From Jejuia sp. UBA6058 (GTDB lineage: Bacteria > Bacteroidota > Bacteroidia > Flavobacteriales > Flavobacteriaceae), in the NCBI GenBank assembly GCA_002428965.1, contig DIYI01000017.1:1-64000 (forward strand): a stretch of 64,000 nucleotides of DNA. Reading direction: 5' to 3'. The notes under the pieces were generated by a model that had not been told where the DNA came from, did not search any database, and saw nothing but the letters and a program-made list of their open reading frames with translations. Positions 45,732 to 55,757 of this stretch are shown here, piece after piece. The position numbers and the translations under genes are program-made. The stretch's first letter is position 1; the number at the start of each line of letters is the position of its first letter.

Positions 45732-46478
45732 TTATTCGGCAGTTTCTTGCATCGTGTGATATACATTTTGTACATCATCATCCTCTTCTAGTTTTTCAAG
45801 CAACTTTTCAACATCAGCAGCTTGTTCTGAAGATATGGCTTTTGTAACCTGCGGAATACGTTCAAATCCAGAAGATAGAATTTCAATGTTGTTGTCTTCT
45901 AAATAGGCTTGTATTTTACCAAAACTTTCAAATGGCGCATAAATCATTACGCTATTCACTTCATTTCCGTCGGCGTCCTCATCAGTGTCTTCAAATATTT
46001 CTTCAACACCAAAATCTATAAGTTCTAATTCTAATTCTTCTAAATCTAAATCTTCACCTTTAATTTTAAAGTTACAGGTATGATCAAACATAAAAACAAC
46101 AGAGCCTGAAGTACCTAAACTACCATCACATTTATTAAAATAACTTCTAACATTAGCTACAGTTCTCGTATTATTATCAGTGGCCGTCTCTACTAAAATT
46201 GCTATACCATGAGGCGCATAACCTTCAAAAACTACTTCCTTATAATCGCCTTGACTTTTATCTGATGCACGTTTTATTGCACGTTCAATATTGTCTTTAG
46301 GCATATTTACAGACTTAGCATTCTGTATTACAGCTCTTAATCTAGAGTTGCTATCAGGATCTGGCCCACCTTCTTTAACTGCCATTACAATGTCTTTTCC
46401 AATACGAGTAAATGCCTTACTCATGGCAGACCATCGTTTCATTTTTCTTGCTTTTCTAAACTCAAAAGCTCTTCCCAT
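45732..46478 (-). CDS. yebC: YebC/PmpR family protein
   Basis: The 248-residue protein starts MGRAFEFRKARKMKRWSAMS, the flavobacterial form of the YebC N-terminus, followed by AFTRIGKDIVMAVKEGGPDP and the NMPKDNIERAIKRA helix. The middle has FEGYAPHGIAILVETATDN. YebC-type proteins were described as DNA-binding regulators and more recently implicated in translation; the sequence does not separate these. It is single-gene, sharing the terminator with menE. Confidence 0.93.
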   Translation of the reverse strand: MGRAFEFRKARKMKRWSAMSKAFTRIGKDIVMAVKEGGPDPDSNSRLRAVIQNAKSVNMPKDNIERAIKRASDKSQGDYKEVVFEGYAPHGIAILVETATDNNTRTVANVRSYFNKCDGSLGTSGSVVFMFDHTCNFKIKGEDLDLEELELELIDFGVEEIFEDTDEDADGNEVNSVMIYAPFESFGKIQAYLEDNNIEILSSGFERIPQVTKAISSEQAADVEKLLEKLEEDDDVQNVYHTMQETAE

Positions 46479-46547
46479 AATACTTGTTTTTACAACCCTA
46501 ACAGACAGGGCAATTAAAAATTGGCGTAAATTTAATAAAAAACCTAT

Positions 46548-47585
46548 TTATTCATTAGGTATATGTTTAGATAAAAATCTATCATTTGCACCATTTAACT
46601 TGTTTAAAGTTGTTTGTCTTTTAGTGTTTAATTCGCCATTTATTTTATTGTAATCTTTCACGCCTTTGTTAATCTTTTTAACCTGCTCATTATAATCGTC
46701 AATTTGCACTTTAGTACGTTTTTTTTGCGGCGTGTTTTCAATAGCTTCCTTTATGGCTTCAAAATCCTCGTTCATTACTAAAAAGTTAATTATCACAGGC
46801 ATTTTGTTATCAGCTTCATCAATAAAAAACTCGAAAGCTGCTTGGGTAGCACTAACAATACTTTTATCTCCCTTATACAATTCTACACCCTTTAGTAATT
46901 CTAGACCCTCTTTTGCAGAAGCGCTTAAAGCACTAGCGCTTTGTTCGATAGCTCCAACATCTCCCTTTTCAATGGCTTCCATAAGGTATACTTCATTTAT
47001 ATAGACCTTAAAATACTTTAGGTACATCTCCTTATAATGCTTAAAAACAGCGTTAGAAATTGCTATTTTCTTGCTCAAATCACTTTCAGCTTCTTCTATT
47101 ATTTTTACATTATGTTTATTGGCAAAAGCATAGAAGTTGGTCTCATATTCCAATTGCGATTCTTCCATTTTCTTATCCGCAAGTTCTTGTGCAAGCATAT
47201 AAGCTTCCATAAAATCGTACGATTGCTCAGAAACTTCTTTTAAATCGATAATTTTAGCATAGTCTTGTTTCAAAAGATTTAAGTTAAAGGTAAGATGCTC
47301 TAAAACTTTGTTCTTGTAGTCATCACCATCGTAACCTTGAGCTCTAGATATTTTGGCTATGGCTCTTTCAACAGACTTAACAAGCACACGCCTTTTAGCA
47401 TCTACCGTTCTATCACTTTTACTATGGGCAATCGCTTTTGTATAGTTCCACATGCTTCTAGTAATAGTTTTTTGTTCTTTACCAACAAAGTTTAAGTAAT
47501 CTGTTGGAGTCTTAAATACTTGGGCAAAGGCTCCAATATGTATTGCAAGACATAGAAATAGTAGCTTGGTTTGAAATAGCTTCAT
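46548..47585 (-). CDS. Hypothetical secreted helical protein
   Basis: The 345-residue product has a signal peptide (MKLFQTKLLFLCLAIHIGAFAQ) and an otherwise mostly alpha-helical, Lys/Glu-rich sequence (ADKKMEESQLEYETNFYAF; EQSASALSASAKEGLELL). I do not recognise a function. It starts 1 bp after the stop of the S41 protease gene on the same strand, so both are likely in one transcript and may act together in the periplasm. Confidence 0.75.
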   Translation of the reverse strand: MKLFQTKLLFLCLAIHIGAFAQVFKTPTDYLNFVGKEQKTITRSMWNYTKAIAHSKSDRTVDAKRRVLVKSVERAIAKISRAQGYDGDDYKNKVLEHLTFNLNLLKQDYAKIIDLKEVSEQSYDFMEAYMLAQELADKKMEESQLEYETNFYAFANKHNVKIIEEAESDLSKKIAISNAVFKHYKEMYLKYFKVYINEVYLMEAIEKGDVGAIEQSASALSASAKEGLELLKGVELYKGDKSIVSATQAAFEFFIDEADNKMPVIINFLVMNEDFEAIKEAIENTPQKKRTKVQIDDYNEQVKKINKGVKDYNKINGELNTKRQTTLNKLNGANDRFLSKHIPNE

Positions 47586-47586
47586 A

Positions 47587-49695
47587 TTATTTAGTGTTAA
47601 TAGCGTTTATGTAATCTTTCATTATTAAAAATGCCTCTTCAAGCATAATATCTTGACTCAATTCAGTTAATACAATCTCGTTTTCTTTTCTTTTAGCCTC
47701 ATTATATTTCAGAACTTTTTTACGAGAGGAAGTGTTACTTACAGTAATGCAAGAATTAGTATTTATCATTATATCTTGCGTTGCAGTCCACATGCCTTTC
47801 ATGGTATCAAAATCGTTATATACATCTTCTAATGTTAATGGGTATTCTAACTTTTTATTAATATAATCTTTTACTAAACGTTTATTAAGGCTCGTAAGAT
47901 TTTGAAATAGCAAATTTTCTGAAATGCGCCTTTTACTATTTTCTATAACCGTACTAATATCTTTAGAAGCTAAAACCTTCGGCTCCATTGAAACAGATAT
48001 GGTATCATTGGGTAGGGCATAGGGTATGTATTGTTCTTGTGTATCAAAATTATCATATAATGAAGGGAATTGAATATCTGGTATTACACCAACAGACTGA
48101 TGTGTTTTTCCAGTAGGCCTGTAAAAACGTTCCGTAGTTAGTTTAACGTAACCTTCTTCAGCACTGCGTCCAATAGGCATAACCACTTGTGCGCTAGATT
48201 TACCATGTGTTTTACTACCTATTACAATTGCACGATTGTAGTCTTGCATTGCTCCAGCAAATAACTCTGAGGCCGAGGCACTAAACTGATTCACTAAAAC
48301 AATTAACGGCGCAGTAAAAACAGCACCTCTTTTAGTATCTTTTAAAGTATAGGTTTCATCATTGCTATAGCGCATTATAGTTACTGGACCTCTATCAATA
48401 AATAAACCAGACAAATCTACCGCCTCCTTTAAAGAACCACCACCGTCAAATCTCAAATCAATAACCAAGCCATCAATTCTATCACGCTTTAGCTTGTAAA
48501 TTTCCTTAGCCACGTCATTAGCCATTCCTAGGGCATTATATTTTTCTAGGTCTGTATAAAAACTGGAAATATTAATATACCCAACTTTTAAAGCGTCGCT
48601 TTCAACACTTTTTAAAATATAGCCGCTTATGCTATTTTCTTCATTTTCAACACGTCCTTTTTTTAGTTTAATAGTTTTAATTTGACCATTGCGTTTTTGA
48701 ATTTTAAACGTGGCTTTCTTTAAAGCGTCGTCGTTTAATAGTTTTAGAATATCTTCATTCGAAATACAATAAGCCTCTAAAATACCGTTACTAGTTGTAA
48801 TCGATTTTAAAACATCGTTAGTTTCTATTTCAGAATTCTTAAATGCGGGACTTCCAGGTGCAACGTTAGATATAATGATTTTGCCTTCGTTGTTTTTATC
48901 GGTAGTTATGCCAAAAGACATCTGATTGTTGGCTAGTTGATGGTTAAAAAGGTCTCTCTCTTGAGTGTTGAAAAATACCGAATGCGGATCGTGATAACCC
49001 AAATAGGCATTAAAAAACGCTTCTTCAACAAATTGCGATATTCCACCATCTTTATGCAAAATTTCATCTAACCTGCATAATTCTTGGTCTATTACTTTCT
49101 CCTTAACACCTTCCTCAAGTGTTTTAAAATTTGATTTTATAAAACCCAAGTTAGTTGTGTCTTCAATAATTCTTCTAAGAATATTATATCTTATATTTTT
49201 ACGCCAATACTTTTCGGCTTTACTACTTGTTTCAAAGTGGTCAAATTTTCTATTCGCATCGAAATAAAGTGTATCGCTTCCTGAATAGTCTAAAGTTGTT
49301 TCTTTTAAAGAGGTTAAGTATAATTTAGAAGCATCAATACGCTCTGTTAAAGCATTGGTGTATTTTGAAAGAAAATCGCATTTCGTATTTGAGATATAAT
49401 CATCAAACAGTAAACTATCTTTTCCAAAGAGATGAATCTCTTTTTGCGTAAAAAATTGTTTTCTGATATTAATCGCTTCAATAAAAAGCTCGTAAACTTT
49501 AACAGAGAGTGTATCGTTTATAGGTTTAGGGTGAAAATGATAGGTTTCTACAACATCCTTCAACTTCTCTAATTTTTTACAGAAACCCTTCGTCTGACAA
49601 TAAAGAACGCTATTTAATGAAAGTACAAAAAGAAGAAAGAATGCACCTTTTCGTTTGAATAGAATTAACAAAATATTATTCCTCAGGTTCAACAA
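47587..49695 (-). CDS. S41 family C-terminal processing-type protease
   Basis: The protein is about 700 residues. After an N-terminal hydrophobic signal (KRKGAFFLLFVLSLNSVLYC) come a helical domain, a PDZ domain (near FGITTDKNNEGKIIISNV) and the S41 core. The core shows LVIDLRFDGGGSLKEAV, catalytic Ser in NQFSASASELFAG and Lys in GSKTHGKSSAQV. The mature region resembles tail-specific proteases. No ATG is available before the conserved region: the frame opens with TTG codons at 49695 and 49692, and a TTG at 49671 would place the signal peptide best and avoid overlapping the pterin-dehydratase gene. So the exact start is open, but a TTG start is certain in practice. Confidence 0.85.
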   Translation of the reverse strand: MLNLRNNILLILFKRKGAFFLLFVLSLNSVLYCQTKGFCKKLEKLKDVVETYHFHPKPINDTLSVKVYELFIEAINIRKQFFTQKEIHLFGKDSLLFDDYISNTKCDFLSKYTNALTERIDASKLYLTSLKETTLDYSGSDTLYFDANRKFDHFETSSKAEKYWRKNIRYNILRRIIEDTTNLGFIKSNFKTLEEGVKEKVIDQELCRLDEILHKDGGISQFVEEAFFNAYLGYHDPHSVFFNTQERDLFNHQLANNQMSFGITTDKNNEGKIIISNVAPGSPAFKNSEIETNDVLKSITTSNGILEAYCISNEDILKLLNDDALKKATFKIQKRNGQIKTIKLKKGRVENEENSISGYILKSVESDALKVGYINISSFYTDLEKYNALGMANDVAKEIYKLKRDRIDGLVIDLRFDGGGSLKEAVDLSGLFIDRGPVTIMRYSNDETYTLKDTKRGAVFTAPLIVLVNQFSASASELFAGAMQDYNRAIVIGSKTHGKSSAQVVMPIGRSAEEGYVKLTTERFYRPTGKTHQSVGVIPDIQFPSLYDNFDTQEQYIPYALPNDTISVSMEPKVLASKDISTVIENSKRRISENLLFQNLTSLNKRLVKDYINKKLEYPLTLEDVYNDFDTMKGMWTATQDIMINTNSCITVSNTSSRKKVLKYNEAKRKENEIVLTELSQDIMLEEAFLIMKDYINAINTK

Positions 49696-49966
49696 TCATT
49701 TCAATACGTTCGGCTAGATCAAAATCTTTTGTTGTTACACCTCCAGCATCATGTGTGGATAACGAAATTGATAGTACATTATATACATTAGACCAATTAG
49801 GGTGATGGTTTATTGCTTCACACTCAAAAGCTATTCTACTCATAGCGCTAAAGCAATCTTTGAAGTTTTCAAATTCAAATTCGGCATGTAAGGCATTATC
49901 AAAGTATTCCCAATCGGGGAAACGCAATAATCTTTTTTCTATATTCTCTTCAGAAAGTTTATCCAT
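49676..49966 (-). CDS. 4a-hydroxytetrahydrobiopterin dehydratase (PCD)
   Basis: The 96-residue protein carries the PCD hallmark CEAINHHPNWSNVYN, with the paired catalytic His, and LSISLSTHDAGGVTTKDFDLA. It dehydrates 4a-carbinolamine during pterin recycling for aromatic hydroxylases, and in other bacteria it can act as a transcription cofactor (DCoH). No phenylalanine hydroxylase gene is nearby. It is upstream of the S41 gene on the same strand, with overlapping or very close ends. Confidence 0.93.
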   Translation of the reverse strand: MDKLSEENIEKRLLRFPDWEYFDNALHAEFEFENFKDCFSAMSRIAFECEAINHHPNWSNVYNVLSISLSTHDAGGVTTKDFDLAERIEMIVEPEE

Positions 49967-50032
49967 ATTTTGTAAAAAGTACCATTTTAGATTGAGATTT
50001 CTAAGATACTTAATTTTGAAGGAATAATCAAT

Positions 50033-50866
50033 CTAGAGCTTCAAATCGTTTATTAAGTCTGTGCTTAAAAGTTGTAAATGTTTTGGCAGCTTATTAAACT
50101 TAGGTAAGACAGCAAGATATCTATCATCGTTTGTGGTATATACCCTTTTATATCGTGCCTTAGACTGAAGTTCAAATGATGTTACAATTTCCTTTATAAA
50201 ATCATCATGATGCACTAAATCTGCACTGCCTAAATGAAAAATGCCGTATTTATTTCTATTAATAATGTAATGAATTTGCTGAGTTACTTTAGAGTCCGTT
50301 GTAACATTCATAATAAGGTTGGGAAATATCTCAATAGCCTCACCATCTTTTATGTGCTGTAAAATCTCATTGATTCTAGGCGAATGATTGCCAAACACCA
50401 TGGGCAAACGTAAAATAGCCACTTGCTTTTTGGGCAAACGCAACAGCATGTTTTCAATTTTTATTTTGAAATGCCCGTAAATGCTATTACTTAGGGTTTT
50501 ATCCTCCTCGTAACTTGGGTATTTACTATAAGCATCAAATACATTAGCCGAAGATAGAAATAAGAGTTTGACTTTTTTATCCAGTAGGTAGTCCGACAAA
50601 TGTCTGTGTAGAAGAACCTGTTTTGAAAAATCACCTCTTAATGATGAAATTATGATAGTTGGTCTTACTATGTCTAAAATTTCATAAATATCATCCTCTT
50701 CAAAGTTATATTGAAAAAAATGATGGTTTTTTTCCAATTGGGTATTAGAGGTGTTGTATGTTGCAAAAGTCCTAAAGTAGGAGCAAAGTTCTTTGTAAAT
50801 AGCACCTCCTAAAAATCCGCTACCTCCTAAAATTAAAATTCTATGTTTTTCATTACCATGCATCAT
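50033..50866 (-). CDS. RmlD-like NAD(P)-dependent sugar reductase/epimerase
   Basis: The 277-residue short-chain dehydrogenase-type protein has the Rossmann GGSGFLGG motif at about 14-21, and a YGHFKIKIE segment carrying the YxxxK catalytic pair. The LSSANVFDAYSKYP and LRLPMVFGNHSPR segments fit RmlD-type dTDP-4-dehydrorhamnose reductases. Sequence is diverged, and no other rml genes are near, so the substrate is unassigned. Upstream glsA and gcvT are on the same strand, with a 22-bp gap to glsA. Confidence 0.8.
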   Translation of the reverse strand: MMHGNEKHRILILGGSGFLGGAIYKELCSYFRTFATYNTSNTQLEKNHHFFQYNFEEDDIYEILDIVRPTIIISSLRGDFSKQVLLHRHLSDYLLDKKVKLLFLSSANVFDAYSKYPSYEEDKTLSNSIYGHFKIKIENMLLRLPKKQVAILRLPMVFGNHSPRINEILQHIKDGEAIEIFPNLIMNVTTDSKVTQQIHYIINRNKYGIFHLGSADLVHHDDFIKEIVTSFELQSKARYKRVYTTNDDRYLAVLPKFNKLPKHLQLLSTDLINDLKL

Positions 50867-50888
50867 TCGTCAAACGTAAAAACAAAAA

Positions 50889-51800
50889 TTAAAATATAGA
50901 TAATTGGGTTTTAGTAGTAAATTGTTCTAAGGCCAGCATCCCTAATTTAGAGTTGCCACGTTTATTAAGTCCCGGAGACCATACTGAAATTACAAAATGA
51001 TCGGGTAGGAGAGCAACAATACCACCACCAACACCACTTTTCCCTGGTAAACCTACTTCGAAAGCGAATTCCCCAGCTTCATCATAAAATCCACAAGTAA
51101 GCATTATGGCGTTAATACGCTTTACCTTTTGCTCAGTAAGTCTTGTTTTATCAGAGATGCATTTCCCTCGGTTAGCAAACATGTGAAATGCTTTAGTTAG
51201 CTGTTCGCAATTCATATGTAGCGCACATTGATGAAAATAAAAATCTAACACTGTTTCAACATCATTCTTTAAGTTTCTAAATGATTTTAAAAGATTAGCA
51301 GCGGCATAATTTCTATACCCTGTATCTTTCTCGGATTGTGCTACCTTAAAGTCGTAATTTATAGAGGCATCATTGGTAATATCTCTGACATAATCTAAAA
51401 AGTCCTGTTTCGGATTATCCAATTGAGATACTAAAATATCAGCAATAACAATGGCTCCAGCATTAATGAAAGGGTTTCTTGGAATACCATTTTCTATTTC
51501 TAGAAGTGCCAATTGATTGAAGGGGTGACCCGATGGCTCCACATCCAACCGATTTAAAATACCATTATTTTCAAAAGAGGAAGCCAAGGCCAAAGACAAT
51601 ACTTTCGAAATACTTTGAATAGAGAAGCCTCTATTGTAATTCCCAACACTAAATTCCTCGCCTGTATTGGTCTTTAAATGCAACCCAAAATTTTGAATAT
51701 CTATATTTGCTAACTCTGGTATATAAGATGCTACAATACCACGGTCTTTAATGCCCATAACTTGCCCATAGATGTCATCTAAAATCGCTTGGTAGTTCAT
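50889..51800 (-). CDS. glsA: Glutaminase
   Basis: The 303-residue serine-dependent beta-lactamase-fold glutaminase hydrolyses glutamine to glutamate and ammonia. The catalytic SxxK is in QSISKVLSLALA near the N-terminus. Next come PRNPFINAGAIV, the YRNYAAANLL segment and PGKSGVGGGIVALLP near the C-terminus. Length is standard. Its start codon directly abuts the stop of gcvT (51800/51801), indicating a shared transcript. Confidence 0.95.
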   Translation of the reverse strand: MNYQAILDDIYGQVMGIKDRGIVASYIPELANIDIQNFGLHLKTNTGEEFSVGNYNRGFSIQSISKVLSLALASSFENNGILNRLDVEPSGHPFNQLALLEIENGIPRNPFINAGAIVIADILVSQLDNPKQDFLDYVRDITNDASINYDFKVAQSEKDTGYRNYAAANLLKSFRNLKNDVETVLDFYFHQCALHMNCEQLTKAFHMFANRGKCISDKTRLTEQKVKRINAIMLTCGFYDEAGEFAFEVGLPGKSGVGGGIVALLPDHFVISVWSPGLNKRGNSKLGMLALEQFTTKTQLSIF

Positions 51801-52883
51801 CTAATTCTTGTAAAAAGGCAGTTTAACAACTGTAGCGGGAATAGTTTTTTTTCTAATTTGAATATGAATCTTGCTACCAACATCTGCAAAAATAGGAGGA
51901 ACGTAGCCCAATCCAATCCCCTTACCAACTGAAGGTGCCATGGTACCCGAAGTCACATTACCAATTATATTTCCATTACCATCAACAATGTCATAACCTT
52001 GGCGCGGTATACCACGATCATCTAATTCAAAACCAATAAGTTTACGTTCTGGTCCACGTTTTTTTTCAGCTTGTAAGGCTTCAGAATTTGTGAATTCTTT
52101 TGTGAATTTGGTAATCCAGCTCAAACCAGCTTCAATAGGAGAGGTCGTGTCATCAATATCATTACCGTATAAACAATAGCCCATTTCTAAACGTAAAGTA
52201 TCACGCGCTGCGAGCCCTATAGGTTTAATGCCATAATCTGCACCAGCTTCTAAAACTTTATTCCAAACCTGTTCTACTTCGCTATTTTTACAGTATATTT
52301 CAAAACCACCGCTTCCCGTATATCCTGTAGCAGAAATAATTAAATAATCGATTCCTGCAAAATCACCAACCACAAAATTATAGAATTTAATAGTAGACAA
52401 ATCTTGCCTAGTTAAAGATTGCATCGCTTCCACAGCTTTAGGGCCTTGAATGGCAAGTAGGGCATAATCGTCACTCAAATTTCGCATTGTGGCATCTACA
52501 TCGTTTTTAGACTGAATCCAATTCCAATCTTTTTCAATATTGCTTGCATTTACCACTAGGAGATAGGTTTCTTCCTTAATGCGATAAATGATGAGATCGT
52601 CAACAATACCGCCGTAATCATTAGGTAAGCAACTGTATTGCGCTTTTCCAATAGCTAATTTTGAAGCATCGTTACTAGAAACTTTCTGTATTAAATCTAG
52701 AGCATTCGGGCCTTCAATTAAAAATTCACCCATATGCGAAACATCAAAAACGCCAACAGCATTACGAACCGTTTCATGTTCAATGGTTACACCTTCATAT
52801 TGTACAGGCATATTAAAGCCAGCAAAAGGTACCATTTTGGCACCCAAGCTTTCGTGAACTTCCGTTAAGGCAGTGTTTTTCAT
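51801..52883 (-). CDS. gcvT: Aminomethyltransferase (glycine cleavage T protein)
   Basis: The 360-residue T protein transfers the methylene group of glycine to tetrahydrofolate. Recognisable features are VPFAGFNMPVQYEGVTIEHE, GVFDVSHMGEFLIEGP, the folate-contact region YTGSGGFEIYC, GLAARDTLRLEMGYCLYG and a GNVTSGTMAPSVGKGIGLGY C-terminal domain. P and H protein genes are not in the window. A -7-like TACATTTG on the coding strand at 52918-52911 lies about 28 bp upstream of the ATG. Confidence 0.96.
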   Translation of the reverse strand: MKNTALTEVHESLGAKMVPFAGFNMPVQYEGVTIEHETVRNAVGVFDVSHMGEFLIEGPNALDLIQKVSSNDASKLAIGKAQYSCLPNDYGGIVDDLIIYRIKEETYLLVVNASNIEKDWNWIQSKNDVDATMRNLSDDYALLAIQGPKAVEAMQSLTRQDLSTIKFYNFVVGDFAGIDYLIISATGYTGSGGFEIYCKNSEVEQVWNKVLEAGADYGIKPIGLAARDTLRLEMGYCLYGNDIDDTTSPIEAGLSWITKFTKEFTNSEALQAEKKRGPERKLIGFELDDRGIPRQGYDIVDGNGNIIGNVTSGTMAPSVGKGIGLGYVPPIFADVGSKIHIQIRKKTIPATVVKLPFYKN

Positions 52884-52931
52884 ATAATATTTAGCAAAAA
52901 TTCTGGATCACAAATGTACCGAAATAAACAG

Positions 52932-52962
52932 AAAAAACCCACCTGATATTGATCAAGTGGGT
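52932..52962 (-). terminator. Terminator after the lipoprotein gene
   Basis: On the minus strand ACCCACTTGAT pairs with ATCAGGTGGGT, with one mismatch, and is followed by a T-run. It ends transcripts of the lipoprotein gene at 52993-53496 before the gcvT promoter. Confidence 0.8.
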
Positions 52963-52992
52963 AGTGGAAATTAGTAATCTCTATATTGAATT

Positions 52993-53496
52993 CTATTCAT
53001 CACATGCTTCTGTAGGCAGTTCAAAAGCCCCTGAAATATTAAGGATTTGACTGGTATCATTAACATAGGCCAAATTTATATTTAGAGTACCTTTATAGGT
53101 TTTACAGGCATTATCTCCACCTGTAATTTCAGTAATGGTAATACTGCCTTCGGTAGTGTAGTAGGTCGCCTGTTGGTTACGAGAGAAAAATACCGTATTC
53201 TCACTTGAGCGACTACCTTCAACCATGGTGTAAGTTTTTGGTTCTATTGGGTAAGGCAAATAAAATCCGAAGAAATTTACCAAATCATCATCACCCGCAG
53301 TAATAGACACACGATTGTTATTTATAGAAAATCGGCGACGGTCAATATTAATAGATTCGTTTGAAAATCCTGCGCCATTAAAGGTTAAACCAAAATGTGC
53401 CAATAAATCAGTAGTCGCATCATTTTCTGAGGTACTGTCAGAAGAACAAGAGGAAAAAACAAATAAAAGAATTAAAACAAGAGGAAAGTTTTTCAT
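52993..53496 (-). CDS. Hypothetical lipoprotein
   Basis: The 167-residue lipoprotein has lipobox VFSSC (Cys17), followed by a Ser/Asp-rich linker (SSDSTSENDATT). The mature part looks like a small all-beta domain (NGAGFSNESINI; TYTMVEGSRSS; SITITEITGGDNACKTYKGT). Two cysteines in it could form a disulfide. No named family was recognised. It is a single-gene unit with its own terminator at 52932-52962. Confidence 0.78.
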   Translation of the reverse strand: MKNFPLVLILLFVFSSCSSDSTSENDATTDLLAHFGLTFNGAGFSNESINIDRRRFSINNNRVSITAGDDDLVNFFGFYLPYPIEPKTYTMVEGSRSSENTVFFSRNQQATYYTTEGSITITEITGGDNACKTYKGTLNINLAYVNDTSQILNISGAFELPTEACDE

Positions 53497-54257
<761 letters not shown>

Positions 54258-55013
54258 CTAGATAACAGGAACTAGTCCTTTCTCTATCATCCAATTATGT
54301 GCTTTTGTAATATTTTCCTTTGTAAATTTCTTTTTCTTTTCTTCTGACCAACCAAAGACCCTTTCGATAAGTAATTCGTTAGAAAATTGTTCCCCTCCTT
54401 TAATGAACTCATCGAGACATGAATAAATCGTTGCAACCAATTCAACTTTTTTAGTTGATGGTTTTCTGAAAGTATTAATTAACCATTTAATTTCACTTTT
54501 ATAACTACCATAATAGTTGTCATAATGCGTTTTGTAGGACATGATTTTTTCATCAGGGGTATATTTGTATGTTTTAAATCCCTTATTTGTATTTACATCT
54601 ACACTGAACCATCTTAGTCTTTTAAATTCTTTATCCACTGTATGCATAAATCTCGCATCAAATGGGCCAGCTGCTTGTTTTACATATCTGACGGACAATT
54701 TCATATTTGAAACCTGCTCACATAAGTACATAAGTTTCATGAATTTTACATGGCCAAAGGTTATCTCATCAAACAAATTATATACTATTTCAGCACCTAA
54801 AACTACTCTTCTAAAAAAGAGACTTTTACTATTTTTTAAATCCTTTTTCTTTAAGGAAGACTCTATCTGTTTAAGTCCCTTTTTTATGAATTTATCAACA
54901 TCAACTCCATTTTCTTCTAAATAATTTCGGGCTATCTCTTCATTAAGGCTAACTGAATCAGCAAATTCATTATTTAACCTTGTTATATTATTTAGTGCTT
55001 TTTTCTTATGCAT
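54258..55013 (-). CDS. Panacea-like (SocA/DUF4065-type) protein, accessory cassette
   Basis: The 251-residue product is soluble and has no signal peptide. The core ITFGHVKFMKLMYLCEQVSN, followed by RYVKQAAGPFDARFMHTVD, resembles the Panacea/DUF4065 fold found in antitoxins and restriction-associated proteins (pattern: small helical domain, 'KLxYL', then 'GPxD'). The C-terminus (ELVATIYSCLDEFIKGGEQF ... NWMIEKGLVPV) fits the same type. I assign this with modest confidence. It overlaps the sigma-like gene by one base (TAATG), so the two are translated together. Confidence 0.55.
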   Translation of the reverse strand: MHKKKALNNITRLNNEFADSVSLNEEIARNYLEENGVDVDKFIKKGLKQIESSLKKKDLKNSKSLFFRRVVLGAEIVYNLFDEITFGHVKFMKLMYLCEQVSNMKLSVRYVKQAAGPFDARFMHTVDKEFKRLRWFSVDVNTNKGFKTYKYTPDEKIMSYKTHYDNYYGSYKSEIKWLINTFRKPSTKKVELVATIYSCLDEFIKGGEQFSNELLIERVFGWSEEKKKKFTKENITKAHNWMIEKGLVPVI

Positions 55014-55615
55014 TACTTGCTTTTAAGTAGTATTTTCATTTCACTATCTAAAAGACGCTTAAGCCTTCTATACCTATTATCAAATTCTTTCAAAGGGATT
55101 TCTAAATCTGCACATATTTCGGCTCTTTTCGAATCTTTATAAAGTAATAAATCAAAAATTTCCTTCAAATCTGGCTTATTCTTAAGCTTTAGTTCCATTT
55201 TATTAATGAAAATTTCCTCATCAATATTGTCTTCAATGTATTTATCTCCTTTATATAGTTCCTCTAAAGAAAACTCACTACTCGAATTATTCTCTTCATC
55301 TGAATTTTCTATAACTATTCTTTTCCTTATTCCAGCTGAGTTTTCAAAATTAAAAATCAACTGTCGCAAGATATTATATTTTAAATAATTGATTAAGTCA
55401 GGGTTTCTATCAGGATTAAATCTGTCTTTGTTTTCAAGATACTTTGTAATTGCCTCCATAGTGAAATCATATGAAAGTTGGTCTCTTCTATTTGTAAACT
55501 TTTTATTTCCTAACAAACTATATGCGTAAGCCATTAAGACAGGAATAACGTTTTGCCATTCTATATGGTCATAATTACTTTTAATCTCTAGTTTGCTAGA
55601 ATGAACGACTCTCAT
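55013..55615 (-). CDS. Sigma-70-like regulator, accessory cassette
   Basis: The 200-residue protein has a region-2-like helical block (QLSYDFTMEAITKYLENKD ... LINYLKYNILRQLIFNF), an acidic linker (NSDEENNSSSEFSLEELY), and a region-4-like helix-turn-helix end (LLLYKDSKRAEICADLEIPL ... RYRRLKRLL). That is the two-domain layout of small sigma factors, but the sequence is strongly diverged. It is upstream of and overlaps the Panacea-like gene by one base. The two together might be a regulatory pair; what they control cannot be seen. Confidence 0.55.
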   Translation of the reverse strand: MRVVHSSKLEIKSNYDHIEWQNVIPVLMAYAYSLLGNKKFTNRRDQLSYDFTMEAITKYLENKDRFNPDRNPDLINYLKYNILRQLIFNFENSAGIRKRIVIENSDEENNSSSEFSLEELYKGDKYIEDNIDEEIFINKMELKLKNKPDLKEIFDLLLYKDSKRAEICADLEIPLKEFDNRYRRLKRLLDSEMKILLKSK

Positions 55616-55757
55616 TAATAAATGCTATTTAAAAAATAAAATTTACCATTCTGGTGGTAATTAATTGAAGCTGCTTAGCATATATAAGTAAGCATTGTGC
55701 TTTGAGTTAAGAATTACATAATAATGTACGAAAAGTAATAAAATATTATAAATTTTT

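Noticed and set aside
46291..46653. 120-codon open frame crossing the yebC start
   Set aside because: Antisense to yebC and to the next gene's end; no motif support.
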